Below are positions 7,955-16,800 of a DNA stretch of 24,892 nt, piece after piece. The position numbers were made by a program, and so were the translations under genes. Location: contig CAINDH010000299.1 of the NCBI GenBank assembly GCA_903847285.1, positions 1 through 24,892 of the forward strand, read 5' to 3'. Below the pieces are notes generated by a model, which saw nothing but the letters and a program-made list of their open reading frames with translations, was not told where the DNA came from and did no database searches. Source of the stretch: an uncultured Verrucomicrobia subdivision 3 bacterium (GTDB lineage: Bacteria; Verrucomicrobiota; Verrucomicrobiae; Limisphaerales; UBA11358). The stretch's first letter is position 1, and every line of letters begins with the position of its first letter.

Positions 7955-9163
7955 TCAGAGCGAGTTCAACAATTCACACAGCGCTTTGATGCGGCTGGCT
8001 TCCAGATCAGGGTAGTTACCGATGTAAGCCCCGAAGAAATGGACGTGGTTGACCTGCGGATAATCTTCCGCGCAGTCGAATTCACGACGCAGGAACGGCT
8101 GGCGCAGTTGGTTGCCGCCGCCAGACAGACCGCGACGGAACTCAATCTTGCGTTCGCGCAAAGTTTTTTCAATGCGGTCCCACAAAGCTTGATCCGCTTC
8201 ACGCAGGACCAGCGTGAAGGCGTAGTTGACGCTGCCTTCGCGGTCGAATTCGGTGTAGAACTTTTTCGGATCAAGATTATCGAGGAAGAGGTTCAAGTTG
8301 CGTGTGCGCTTTTCGTTGTTCGCGTCGAGGCGCTTCAACTGCGTGCGACCGAGAACGGCGTTGAGTTCCGTGCTGCGGACGTTGTAAGCGGGGAACGCGA
8401 AGATGAAATCAGGATTCAAATCCGGAAAATCGGATTTGTATTTCGCCTTCAACGCGTCGTCCTTGCTTTCGCGCACCATGCCGTGCGAGCGCAGCATACG
8501 GAGGGTTTCGTAGAATTCAGAATCGTTTGTGCACACCATGCCACCTTCGATGGTGCTCATGTGATGCGCGTAGTAGAACGAGAAGTTAGAAGCAAAACCG
8601 ATGCTGCCGAGCTTTTTGCCCTGGAACGTCGCGCCATGCGATTCGCAAACGTCTTCGATGATCGGAATGTTGCGCTTCGCACATTCGTCAATCAGTGCTT
8701 GATCGAGCGCGTTGTAACCGAGCACATGAGTTATGAAAACGGCGCGCGTGGAGGAATTCAATTCCTGGAGCACTTGCGCGATGTCCATGCCGAGCGTGCG
8801 CGGATTGATGTCCACGAACACCGGATCGAAGCCAGCTTGCATAACGGACGCAATGTCGGAAACCCAGGTGAGCGTTGGCACGATGATTTCGCCGCCGCCA
8901 AAACGTTCCTTGAGGGCAGCCATCGTGATCAGGTTGGCCGAAGCGCCGGAGTTCACAAACACGCTGTGCTTCACGCCGACCCACTTGGACCATTCTTCTT
9001 CGAACGCGATGACGTTTTTCGATTGGGTGAGAATCGGGTCTTCCTGCTTAAGAAAATCGATCAGCGCGTCGAGGTCGGCGCGCGGAATGTTGTTCTGCAT
9101 CAAGGGCCAGTCGCGAAGGTTCGCGACGATCACGGGTTCATTTTTCGCTGTAGTAGTCGCCAT
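7955..9163 (-). CDS. ColD/RfbH-like PLP-dependent sugar 3-dehydratase (DegT superfamily)
   Basis: About 402 residues with the DegT/DnrJ/EryC1 fold: NSGASANL for cofactor phosphate, EDVCESHGA with the Asp that binds the pyridine nitrogen, and GGGNQLRQPF near the C-terminus. The strand that normally carries the Schiff-base lysine reads FSFYYAHHMSTIEGG, so His (H200 from this start) replaces Lys. This is the hallmark of the 3-dehydratases ColD (GDP-4-keto-6-deoxymannose) and RfbH (CDP-linked), not of aminotransferases. Length near 400 and no extra Cys-rich segment favour the ColD type, which uses glutamate to recycle PMP, over the iron-sulphur RfbH type. An upstream TTG at 9172 is possible; I prefer ATG 9163. 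The start lies inside the 3' end of the ThDP beta gene (26-base overlap), implying coupled translation. Confidence 0.85.
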   Translation of the reverse strand: MATTTAKNEPVIVANLRDWPLMQNNIPRADLDALIDFLKQEDPILTQSKNVIAFEEEWSKWVGVKHSVFVNSGASANLITMAALKERFGGGEIIVPTLTWVSDIASVMQAGFDPVFVDINPRTLGMDIAQVLQELNSSTRAVFITHVLGYNALDQALIDECAKRNIPIIEDVCESHGATFQGKKLGSIGFASNFSFYYAHHMSTIEGGMVCTNDSEFYETLRMLRSHGMVRESKDDALKAKYKSDFPDLNPDFIFAFPAYNVRSTELNAVLGRTQLKRLDANNEKRTRNLNLFLDNLDPKKFYTEFDREGSVNYAFTLVLREADQALWDRIEKTLRERKIEFRRGLSGGGNQLRQPFLRREFDCAEDYPQVNHVHFFGAYIGNYPDLEASRIKALCELLNSL

Positions 9164-9674
9164 ATTCAACAAGGATTGTGCTTTTACCGTCGGTGCGCGT
9201 CAGCGCTTTTTCGTAGGCCGGGAAAATATGTTCAGGTTCATCAAGGCGGATGACCTCGATGTTTTTGCACATCAGCTGGAAGGCTTCTGTGAAATCGCCA
9301 ACGTGCTGGTGCTGCGGATGCAACGGACGCTCCGAGCCGATGCCGGTGCGGATGATGACCTTGGGCTGATAACCGCCGTCGGACATCGCGGAAAGTTTGT
9401 CGAGGTGGCTGACCACCTGGCTGACAGCGCACAACAGAAAATTCCAGCGCGGATAAATGCTGATGGGCACCATGCCGTTCAGCGCCATGCCGATGGACAT
9501 ACCCATCTGCAAATCTTCCGTGACGGGCAATTCGAGCAGCTTGTCCTTGGCAACATTTTTCAACGTGTTGGACATCGCCGTGCCCGCGCACGCGACGGCT
9601 TGACCGAGAAACATCGTGCGCGGGTCGCGCGCGAGGAATTCCATCGAGCGGGAAAGTTCGTCAAAATACTTCAT
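9138..9674 (-). CDS. ThDP enzyme, pyrimidine-binding (E1-beta/transketolase-like) subunit
   Basis: A 178-residue protein matching the pyrimidine (Pyr) domain of transketolases and 2-oxoacid dehydrogenase E1-beta. It has FLGQAVACAGTAMSN (22-36), then the conserved Glu of the cofactor-activating loop in LPVTEDLQMGMSIG (E53), and YPRWNFL and HLDKLSAMSDGG. E1-beta is usually about 325 residues. Here the C-terminal transketolase domain is missing and the protein stops cleanly at VEYGDYYSEK. It lies 12 bases after the alpha-type gene and overlaps the ColD-like gene. With the alpha subunit it would form a complete ThDP site at the interface. The position next to a deoxysugar 3-dehydratase suggests C-C bond formation on a keto sugar rather than central metabolism. 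Confidence 0.85.
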   Translation of the reverse strand: MKYFDELSRSMEFLARDPRTMFLGQAVACAGTAMSNTLKNVAKDKLLELPVTEDLQMGMSIGMALNGMVPISIYPRWNFLLCAVSQVVSHLDKLSAMSDGGYQPKVIIRTGIGSERPLHPQHQHVGDFTEAFQLMCKNIEVIRLDEPEHIFPAYEKALTRTDGKSTILVEYGDYYSEK

Positions 9675-9686
9675 ACGAAAATAAAA

Positions 9687-10286
9687 TTAAAATTGGACGC
9701 GCTGACCGGCACCGGCGTGCGGATACTTGGTTTCGTATTTGTAGAACGTCACCATCGGATGCGTGTTGTTCTCGTAAGTAAGGACTTGTTGCGCCCACGC
9801 CTCGCGCGTGTCGGTGCAGACGGATTTGCCGTTGTCCTCAACAATGAAGCGGATGGGGAGTTTGTGGTTGTAGGAATACTTCACGCTTTCGTGGAAAATT
9901 CCCGTCTCGCTCGTCATCTCGCCCGCAAAGCAGTGAACCATCCCTTTTTCGCCCTTGCGCTTGAGGCTCAAAGCCGCACCGACCGCAATCGGAATGATGC
10001 CACCCACGATAGCCGAGGAAACGACGCGCTGTTTTGGAAAGCAAAGTGAAATGGAATGACCCGCCATGATTTCCGCCTTCACTTCTTCACGCGGAACGCC
10101 TTTAAGCAAACATTGATAGTGACTACGCCACGAGCAAAACACCCAGTCTTCCGGCTTCACGTCGCGAAACAGCTCGATCATCTTTTCCTCGTTGCCGAAG
10201 TAAAGATGGATGGGCGCGCGGATTTTTCCGGCGTTGAAAATGCCGGCGATTTCCGTCTCAAAATCAATCAACTCTTGGGCGGTCAT
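9687..10286 (-). CDS. ThDP enzyme, diphosphate-binding (E1-alpha/transketolase N-like) subunit
   Basis: A 199-residue protein matching the diphosphate (PP) domain of E1-alpha/transketolase. WRSHYQCLLKGVP (53-65) parallels the E1-alpha segment that contacts the cofactor phosphate. The metal/ThDP motif reads GEM at 122-124, then FHESVKYSYNHKLP and EDN at 150-152, instead of the classical GDG...NN. The metal-binding Asp is therefore replaced by Glu. It ends at GAGQRVQF with no sign of truncation. Known E1-alpha proteins are over 300 residues, so this is a reduced form. No lipoyl-bearing E2 partner lies nearby, which argues against an oxo-acid dehydrogenase and for a ketolase or acyl-transfer reaction, as inferred for sugar branching. 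Confidence 0.85.
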   Translation of the reverse strand: MTAQELIDFETEIAGIFNAGKIRAPIHLYFGNEEKMIELFRDVKPEDWVFCSWRSHYQCLLKGVPREEVKAEIMAGHSISLCFPKQRVVSSAIVGGIIPIAVGAALSLKRKGEKGMVHCFAGEMTSETGIFHESVKYSYNHKLPIRFIVEDNGKSVCTDTREAWAQQVLTYENNTHPMVTFYKYETKYPHAGAGQRVQF

Positions 10287-10378
10287 GAGCGGACAGCTTG
10301 CCGCAGCAATGGAATTGGGTCAAGTTTTGACGCGGGAAAATCAGGTTCGCAACGTGGCTCTTTGAGTCAAACTTCCGG

Positions 10379-10403
10379 TTTCCCTCGCCCCTCGGAGGGG
10401 AAA
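10379..10403. repeat. GC-rich inverted repeat between sugar kinase and ThDP genes
   Basis: TTTCCC (10379-10384) and GGGAAA (10398-10403) flank a core reading CCCCTCGGAGGGG, itself self-complementary. It lies in the largest gap of the operon (126 bases, 10287-10412). It could be a REP-like repeat or an RNA stem that tunes expression or stability of the downstream ThDP genes. There is no following T-tract on the minus strand, so it is not a typical intrinsic terminator. Confidence 0.5.
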
Positions 10404-10412
10404 GTGGAAATA

Positions 10413-11486
10413 TTAGTTCGCCCCGGGCGAATCCGGCGTCAATTCGCGGAAGGCTTGAATCTGCTGCTTGTCGCGCGCCCTGTCGTGGGCAGAATAATCT
10501 TCCTCCAACTCGTGAAAAATCACCTGACTGCCACCAAATTCAAACTTGAACGGCACATGAATCAGTTTGCTCAACTGCTTCTTGATTTTCGCGTGCTTGG
10601 AAGGCGGCGCAAACATCAGCAAGAACCCGCCGCCGCCTGCGCCAAGTAATTTTCCGCCGAGCGCCCCAGCGGAACGCGCGGCATCGTAGGCTGCATCAAT
10701 ATCCGCATTGGAAATCTTGTCGCTCAACCCGCGTTTTGCCTGCCACGCCTCGTGTAGTAATTCACCAAAAGGCGCAAGGTCACCCGTGCCGTTCAGAATG
10801 TCACAGCCAGTGTCCACGCAGCCGCGCATTTTATTTAACAAGGCCGAACGCTCCATGATACTCGGAACAAAACTCGTCGCCACGGATGCGGCAGTGCGCT
10901 TGATACCCGTGTAAAACAACATGAGGTGGGAAGTCAATTCGTCCATCCGCTCATGCGTCAGCGTCATCGGCTGCACGGAAAATTCGCCGTTCTGCAAAAA
11001 AGTGACGCGGTTCAATCCGCCGTAAGCCGCGCAGACTTGATCCTGCGAGCCGACCATTTCTTTCAGCATCTCCTGCTCGATGTAGATGCTTTGCTCGGCG
11101 AGTTGCTTTTTGCCAACCGCGCGGCCTTGCAGAGCGTAAAGCGCATTCAGCAAACCCACCGTGAACGCCGAACTGGAACCCATGCCGCTGCGCCCCGGCA
11201 AATCGCCGTCATGATGGATTTCCACGCCGCGCGCCATTTTCAAAAAGCGCAACGTTTCGCGCGCGGAAGGATGCTGGATTTCTTCGGGCTTTTGGCAATT
11301 CTCGATCTTGGAATAAACGACGCGGATGCGATGTTCGAAAAATGGCGGCAGATAACGGCACGTCAGGTAACAATATTTATTGATGGTTGCCGCCAACACA
11401 GCCCCGCCGTTCTGGCGATACCAGCCGGGGTAATCCGTGCCGCCGCCAAAGAACGAGATGCGAAATGGGGTTCTGCTGATGATCAT
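10413..11486 (-). CDS. hddA: GHMP-family sugar kinase, D-glycero-D-manno-heptose 7-phosphate kinase-like
   Basis: A 357-residue GHMP kinase. The N-terminus ISRTPFRISFFGGGTDYPGW is characteristic of the HddA group. The ATP loop PGRSGMGSSSAF is at 97-108, and the third GHMP motif near the C-terminus reads LLGAGGGGFLLMF. HddA phosphorylates D-glycero-alpha-D-manno-heptose 7-phosphate at C1, a step towards GDP-heptose. A related substrate such as fucose or another sugar cannot be excluded from sequence alone. The HddC-like nucleotidyltransferase two genes upstream supports the heptose reading. Translation starts at ATG 11486, 60 bases after the NUDIX stop. Confidence 0.82.
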   Translation of the reverse strand: MIISRTPFRISFFGGGTDYPGWYRQNGGAVLAATINKYCYLTCRYLPPFFEHRIRVVYSKIENCQKPEEIQHPSARETLRFLKMARGVEIHHDGDLPGRSGMGSSSAFTVGLLNALYALQGRAVGKKQLAEQSIYIEQEMLKEMVGSQDQVCAAYGGLNRVTFLQNGEFSVQPMTLTHERMDELTSHLMLFYTGIKRTAASVATSFVPSIMERSALLNKMRGCVDTGCDILNGTGDLAPFGELLHEAWQAKRGLSDKISNADIDAAYDAARSAGALGGKLLGAGGGGFLLMFAPPSKHAKIKKQLSKLIHVPFKFEFGGSQVIFHELEEDYSAHDRARDKQQIQAFRELTPDSPGAN

Positions 11487-11525
11487 GGTTGCGCTTCGAG
11501 TTGTCTGACGCGAAAGCTAACGGCT

Positions 11526-11537
11526 GCGAAATTTCGC
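11526..11537. promoter_or_regulatory. Perfect 12-bp palindrome
   Basis: GCGAAATTTCGC is fully symmetrical and lies in the 60-base gap between the NUDIX stop and the kinase start. It could be a protein-binding site, but a palindrome this short can occur by chance and no second copy was seen in the window. Confidence 0.2.
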
Positions 11538-11546
11538 CACAAGCTG

Positions 11547-12065
11547 TTAAATCTTTAATTTCCCTTGCGCCACCGCCGCCATGAGCGCGGCCCAGTTGCC
11601 ACAGCTGTAGAATTCCGGCTCTTGCAGTAGCGACTTAAAATCTTTCGTCCAATGCACGCATTTGAGTCCGGTCTCGACTTCCGCACCGGGGGCGGGCTTT
11701 GCGTTGCCAGCAAAATAGCAGTGCAAACGATTCGTAAAACGCGAGGTGGACGGCGACAAACTCGCGATAAATTCCAGCTTGTCTGTGACGTAGCCCGTTT
11801 CTTCCAAAAACTCTTTGTGCGCGGCTTGTTCCGGCGTTTCGTTTTTCTCAACGTGACCCGCCGGCAATTCCAAAGTCATTTCGCCAACCGCATGCCGGAA
11901 CTGGCGCACCAACAGCAATTCATTTTTCTCCGTCACCGCCACGATGGTCACGAAGTCCGGCGAGTTGATGGAATAATTCGGATGCTTGCCGCCGCTGGCT
12001 GCTTCCTGCACCTGAAACCACGGCGTGACAAAGACGGTTTTGCGATCGGGAAATTTGTCGCTCAT
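11547..12065 (-). CDS. NUDIX hydrolase, ADP-ribose pyrophosphatase-like
   Basis: A 172-residue protein with the NUDIX box spanning about residues 71-93: GHVEKNETPEQ, then KEFLEETGY. It fits GX5EX7REUXEEXGU, with Lys in place of the usual Arg. The preceding LLLVRQFRHAVGEMTLELPAG is typical of the ADP-ribose/sugar-nucleotide pyrophosphatase branch. Such enzymes hydrolyse NDP-sugars or ADP-ribose to monophosphates. Within this operon it may limit or proof-read a sugar-nucleotide pool, though this is inference. Its ATG lies three bases after the HddC-like stop, which indicates coupled expression. Confidence 0.88.
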   Translation of the reverse strand: MSDKFPDRKTVFVTPWFQVQEAASGGKHPNYSINSPDFVTIVAVTEKNELLLVRQFRHAVGEMTLELPAGHVEKNETPEQAAHKEFLEETGYVTDKLEFIASLSPSTSRFTNRLHCYFAGNAKPAPGAEVETGLKCVHWTKDFKSLLQEPEFYSCGNWAALMAAVAQGKLKI

Positions 12066-12068
12066 GAG

Positions 12069-12809
12069 TCAGGTGGCAAAATGCGCCAAGTTATTTTGAA
12101 TAAAACCTTCCGCCTGTGGCAACGATTCGGGCGTGCCGATATCAAGGAACGGCGCCGCGCTCAAAACGTTTTTTAACTTTGCGCCGCCGTTGATGAGCGT
12201 TGGGAAAACATCTACTTCAAAGCTCAACGGCGTTTTGTTGGGAAATTTTTTCAGGGCGGAATCATGGAATAGATAGACCCCGGCGTTGATATTGCCCGCG
12301 CCGGGTTTCTTTTCATTGAAGCCGACCAAATCGCCAGAGGCATTTTGCGACAACGCGCCGAAGCGCGAAGCGTCCGCCATGGGCACGCCGAGGATTGCGC
12401 CCTCGTTTTCCGGTTGATTGAGCGTGGCGAAGAATTCTTGCAGTGGCGCGACGACAAGTGAATCGCCATTCAAAACCATCCATGCGGCAGGTTTTTCTTT
12501 GACCGTGTTTGCAGCGTTTAGAAATCCGCCCGCCGTGCCGAGCGGCGTGGTCTCGGGAACGCAGGTGACGCGGACATTTTGCACCGGCTGCGGCGCAAAA
12601 TGTCGTTCCACAGTTTCGGCCAGATGCCCCGTGGAGAGAATGACATTGCGAATCCCTTGAGCAGCAAGATAGCGCACGACCCATTCCACGAATGGCTTGC
12701 CGTTCACGGGCGCCATCGGCTTGGGTAAATCGCCGAGCAAATGCTTGATGCGCGTGCCAAAACCGCCGGCGAGCACGACGGCGGTAATTTGTTCGGGGCG
12801 GACGTTCAC
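12069..12809 (-). CDS. hddC: Sugar-1-phosphate nucleotidyltransferase, HddC-like
   Basis: A 246-residue nucleotidyltransferase from a GTG at 12809. It has the signature VVLAGGFGTRIKHLLGDLPK (11-30), the catalytic PM.P.NGKPF segment, the metal site LNGDS (113-117) and SFEVDVFP. Length and motifs match the HddC/RmlA-like group that activates D-glycero-D-manno-heptose 1-phosphate with GTP, giving GDP-heptose. Related enzymes use glucose or mannose phosphates, so the sugar is inferred mainly from the HddA-like kinase nearby. GmhA and GmhB, also needed for the pathway, are not in the window. A repeat-derived stem-loop lies directly upstream of its start. Confidence 0.8.
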   Translation of the reverse strand: MNVRPEQITAVVLAGGFGTRIKHLLGDLPKPMAPVNGKPFVEWVVRYLAAQGIRNVILSTGHLAETVERHFAPQPVQNVRVTCVPETTPLGTAGGFLNAANTVKEKPAAWMVLNGDSLVVAPLQEFFATLNQPENEGAILGVPMADASRFGALSQNASGDLVGFNEKKPGAGNINAGVYLFHDSALKKFPNKTPLSFEVDVFPTLINGGAKLKNVLSAAPFLDIGTPESLPQAEGFIQNNLAHFAT

Positions 12810-12810
12810 A

Positions 12811-12896
12811 GGGATTTAACCGCAGAGAATGCAAAGAACACTAAAGAGGGAAAATCTGAACGATTTTTCTACGCTCTTTGTGTTCTTTACGGTGAT
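12811..12896. repeat. Intergenic repeat with a long imperfect stem-loop
   Basis: This fills the 92-base gap between the SDR stop and the HddC-like start. The arms are 12833-12848 (AAAGAACACTAAAGAG) and 12874-12888 (CTCTTTGTGTTCTTT), complementary apart from one bulge. Inside them AAAATC (12851-12856) and GATTTT (12862-12867) extend the stem towards a small loop. One end reads ATTTAACCGCAGAG, a style of element I associate with dispersed intergenic repeats in Verrucomicrobiota and Planctomycetota. In RNA it would form a stable hairpin just before the HddC-like gene. Confidence 0.65.
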
Positions 12897-12901
12897 TCAA
12901 C

Positions 12902-13834
12902 TTAGACGTTCGAGTAAATCGTGTTGCGCAAGATCGTGAAGCCTTTGATAAGTTCCACAATGCCGCGATCCAGCGTCCATTCCGTCTTGAAGCCGGTGGC
13001 GGCCACGCGGGCGTTGCTCACGATGTAGTCGCGCTTGTCCGGGTCTTCGCCGATGGGCGCTTCGACATACACGAACTTGGGCAGATGCTTCTGAATGACG
13101 GCGCAGAGTTCCAGCTTGGAGAGATTCGCTTCTTCCAATCCCATGTTGTAGGGCTTGCCCTTCATCGCTTCGAAGTTGGCGATGCCATGAGAGAAAGCAC
13201 GAGCCACGTCGCGGATGTGGATGTAATTGCGTTTGAAATGGCCTTCAAAAATCAACACAGCGCGGTCGTGCATGGCGCGATAAACAAAATCATTCACGAG
13301 CAAATCTAGACGCATGCGCGGCGCACAACCGAATACGGTGGCAAGGCGGAAGCTCATGCTGTTGTCGCGTGAAAGGACGGCTTCCTCGGCCTTGACCTTG
13401 GTGACTCCGTAGGTGGAAATCGGTCGCAGCGGCGTTTCTTCCGTGCAGAATTTTCCTTTTTCGCCGACGCCGTAGCCGCTGTTCGTAACCGGCATGATGA
13501 CCCATTGCTGCTTGCTCGCGTGACGACAGATCATTTCCACAGCCGTCTGATTGGTGCTCGTGGTGGCAAGCGTATCGGTGTTGCACAACGGCACGCCGAC
13601 GAGCGCGGCGAGCGGGATAATGAGGTCGTGTTTGGCGATGAGCGGCTTCATGACCGATTCTTCGCGGCAATCGCCACGGACAACATTGAATTTTTCGTTG
13701 CCACAGCAGTCCATCAGGGAGTTCTGGTTGAAATAAAAATTGTCCAGCACGGTGACTTCGTGTCCCTGCGACAGGAGTGTGGGAGTGATAACGGAACCAA
13801 GATAACCGGCGCCGCCGGTGATAAGGATTTTCAT
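12902..13834 (-). CDS. NAD-dependent epimerase/dehydratase (extended SDR)
   Basis: A 310-residue extended SDR with ITGGAGYLGS (5-14) for NAD binding and catalytic Y142/K146 (TYGVTKVKAE). The Ser/Thr site is in PVTNSGYGVG. The 4,6-dehydratase signature (S/T-D-E before VYG) is absent, so an epimerase or reductase is more likely than a Gmd-type dehydratase. Further family landmarks are FRLATVFG, HFKRNYIHIRDVA and NMGLEEANLSK. It probably acts on a nucleotide sugar in the operon's pathway. Substrate and position are undetermined. It starts nine bases after the YfhO-like stop, with an AT-rich leader and no Shine-Dalgarno. Confidence 0.83.
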   Translation of the reverse strand: MKILITGGAGYLGSVITPTLLSQGHEVTVLDNFYFNQNSLMDCCGNEKFNVVRGDCREESVMKPLIAKHDLIIPLAALVGVPLCNTDTLATTSTNQTAVEMICRHASKQQWVIMPVTNSGYGVGEKGKFCTEETPLRPISTYGVTKVKAEEAVLSRDNSMSFRLATVFGCAPRMRLDLLVNDFVYRAMHDRAVLIFEGHFKRNYIHIRDVARAFSHGIANFEAMKGKPYNMGLEEANLSKLELCAVIQKHLPKFVYVEAPIGEDPDKRDYIVSNARVAATGFKTEWTLDRGIVELIKGFTILRNTIYSNV

Positions 13835-13843
13835 AGGATTAAA

Positions 13844-16800
13844 TTATTTAGAGTCGGAAGTTTGCGGTTTACGCGTCATAAAAACAAGCAAAGCTGCAAG
13901 GATGAGCGCGATGATAATGGCCGTCAACGTGATGAAGAGCGGATGATTCGGCATGGAGAAATCAAATTGCACAGTGTGCTGGCCAGGTGAAAGCTGAACA
14001 CCGCGCATGATGAAATTGCAACGCAAGACTTCGGCTGGTTGACCATCCACAGTCACGCGCCAGTTGGGGTCGAACTTGTCATTCAGCAGCAGCACGGACG
14101 GCGCGGTGGCGTTCGCGGTGAAGACGATTTGCTTGGTGGAATAGCTCTTGAATTCGACGGAGCCGGAATTGTCGTTGGTGGAAACGGCGGGCAAATCTTT
14201 TTGCGGTGTTGAAATCAAAACCGTTTGCGCCGGATCGAAACTGGGGTCGGCGAGGGTCTTGAGGCTTTCCGCGTCGTTAGTGCTGACTTGCCAGTTGGAA
14301 TACAGTTTTACGCGCGGCAGTGCGCCGGTGAATTCAATCAGCGCAAGGTCGCCATCGGGCGCGAGCGCCGCAGTGAGGTCTTCTAGTCCGGTGATCTGAC
14401 CACCTGGCTTGGCGACGAGGTCAAAGCGTTGCGCGATACGGAAACGTTTTTGCGCCGGATCAAGAATCTCATTCATCGCCCCGACCCAATCCACCGCGCC
14501 GAGCAGGTAGCGCGTGTTGGTTAGTTGCCAGAGACGAGCACGCAAAAATGCCTCAGCCTGCGAACGCGGTTGTAACGCGGCCAGATACGCGGCAATGTCC
14601 GCCGGTGGCCGCGGCATCTGGATGATGTCGAGTGATTGGATGTTGTAGAACAGGTAGTGATGCTGTGTCCATTCGATGGAGTAGATGCCGCCGTTAAAAA
14701 AATATTTATCGTAGGCGCGCAGCTCGCGTTGCAAACCGAACGGGATGCCGACGCCGTGGCCCTCTTCCGGGCCGACCACGCGGTGATCCCAAGGATTTTT
14801 GCGAAGCGAGTCGAGGATGGGATTGACCGCGCCGACTTCGTATTTGTGTTTGTAATCCCAATGGATGATGAACGGCAGATTACTGCGGCCAAGATCGAGG
14901 AAGATGAACACGCCGATGAGAACCGCGCCAAGCTTCGCACGCGGCCCGCTGAAAAATCCCTTGGCCACGAGCACCAGCAGCGCGACTGCGACCGCCAGCA
15001 AGCCGATGAACCACGTCACTTGGCCGATGCTGAAGTTGGCGATATCCGTTGCGAAAACTTCGTCGCCGTAACCGACTTTTTGCAGATAGCTGACGAGGTC
15101 AGCTTTGTGTGAGGAGTAAAGCATCCAGCCAATCACGCTCACGCCAAAAATTCCGACAAGGCCGTAAATCAGTTTGCGGTCAAAGCCATCGGTCAATTTC
15201 GCACCGGGCATCGCGTATGGAACGAGCTGGCGGCGGCTCAAGCTATCCATGCCGTAGGCGAACAACACAGTAACAGCCCAGATGAAGAACAGAAAAAATT
15301 TCGCCGGGTTACGGATGTCTGAGAAGTGCGGAAGTTTGTAAAGCAATGCGTAGCCCAGCAATCCATCCGGCGCTTGCGAGCCGGGCGCGAAACGACCCCA
15401 GGCGAGAAACATTGTAACCGCCATCGCCACCGTCCAGAACGCGACGAGTTTTTTTTGTTCGACAGAATAGACTGGGTTTTGTTTGCGGAACATTTGCGCC
15501 ACGCCCCAGAAAGCGATCAGCAGCACGAGGATGCCGCAGTAGTAACCAGCGTAACCGAAACGCATCATGCCGCCGCGCGGTGGTTCACCCGCTCCGCCGC
15601 TGTCGAAGTAACGGTCAATCTCCGGGCTGCGGCCTACGCCGCCCCAATACACGCCGCCTTGATATGCCTTCTCCAAAGATTTCGGCAGCATTTTATTCGG
15701 CGTGTCCATGCGGTTGCCGAACAATCCCGGCACGACCGCGCCCAGCGTTTCCGCCTTGGGCAAACTCCATTGCGTGGCCCAGTCCCAGTGCGCCTGGGGG
15801 CTTTCCTGATTGGCCACCGCACCCGAAGTGGTGAAACCCTGACCCACCAAAGCCGTGACGACTTGCACCGCGAGAAAGCCCGCACACGCCGAAACAATCC
15901 CCAAATGAATAATCCCAATACCACACCTATTTATAAATAACGGGCAAAATAATAACGCAGAGTTAAGCACCACGCCTAAAACCAAAACTACAAAAACAGA
16001 CAAAAAGCCATGGCCATGATACAAACCAAGAACAAAGACTAAACACAACAACCCGTTCAGGAGCATTAAGGAAAAAAGTTGTTCAAGTTTCGATAACGGA
16101 ACCGGAGGTCGCGCCAGCGACCAGCTCATTACGCCAGATGCGCCAACCAGAGCTAGTGAACCAAGCAATAGCTCAATCCATTTCATGTCAGATTTGAGGC
16201 CAACAATAAAGAACCCTACAAGGACGAATGCCGACACAATATTGACAGCCACTAAAAACAAAATCCGTTCAAATTTTGTAAGGGGAATAAAGTTTTTTAC
16301 TATTTCAAAAACAAAAATGTAGCCCGCTACAAAAATGCTGCACAGCGCGCCGACGTCCGCCGCCTCCATCACGTTCACGCCGATACAGAAACCGGCGAGC
16401 GCCAGACGCAGCAACCGCAGGCGCAGCGGCGTCGCGCTGTCGTTTGACATCACGAGAGCCAACGCGCAGAAATTGAAACCAATAGCGATTTCCGCCGAAG
16501 CCACACCCCAGCACGCGCCGGCAAAAAATGCGGTGTTTAACGCCGTCGCCAAACCGCCGAGCAGTGCGGCCACCGGCGTAAATTTTAGCGCGCGGAAAAA
16601 GAACCACGAGCCGGTGCCGAGCAGAAACAGCGCGAACGGCTGGTAAAATTTTGCAAAACCCACCGCACCGAAAAATGCGCGGATGGCGGCCGAGACACCC
16701 GGCCCCGCCGTGCCCGCATTCATGCCGATGAGGTTCAGGTCATCCCACATCCCGGTGAAGCCAGCGGGCAACTCGGCGAAATTTACGCTCTGCGCGCCGA

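Noticed and set aside
8039..9253. Long open frame of about 404 codons on the plus strand
   Set aside because: It lies opposite the ColD-like gene. The translation has no recognisable motifs and an Arg/Val/Phe-rich shadow composition, while the minus strand gives strong family matches.
8733..10049. Open frame of about 438 codons on the plus strand
   Set aside because: Antisense to the ThDP subunits and the ColD-like gene, with no domain pattern; the ThDP motifs on the other strand explain the region.
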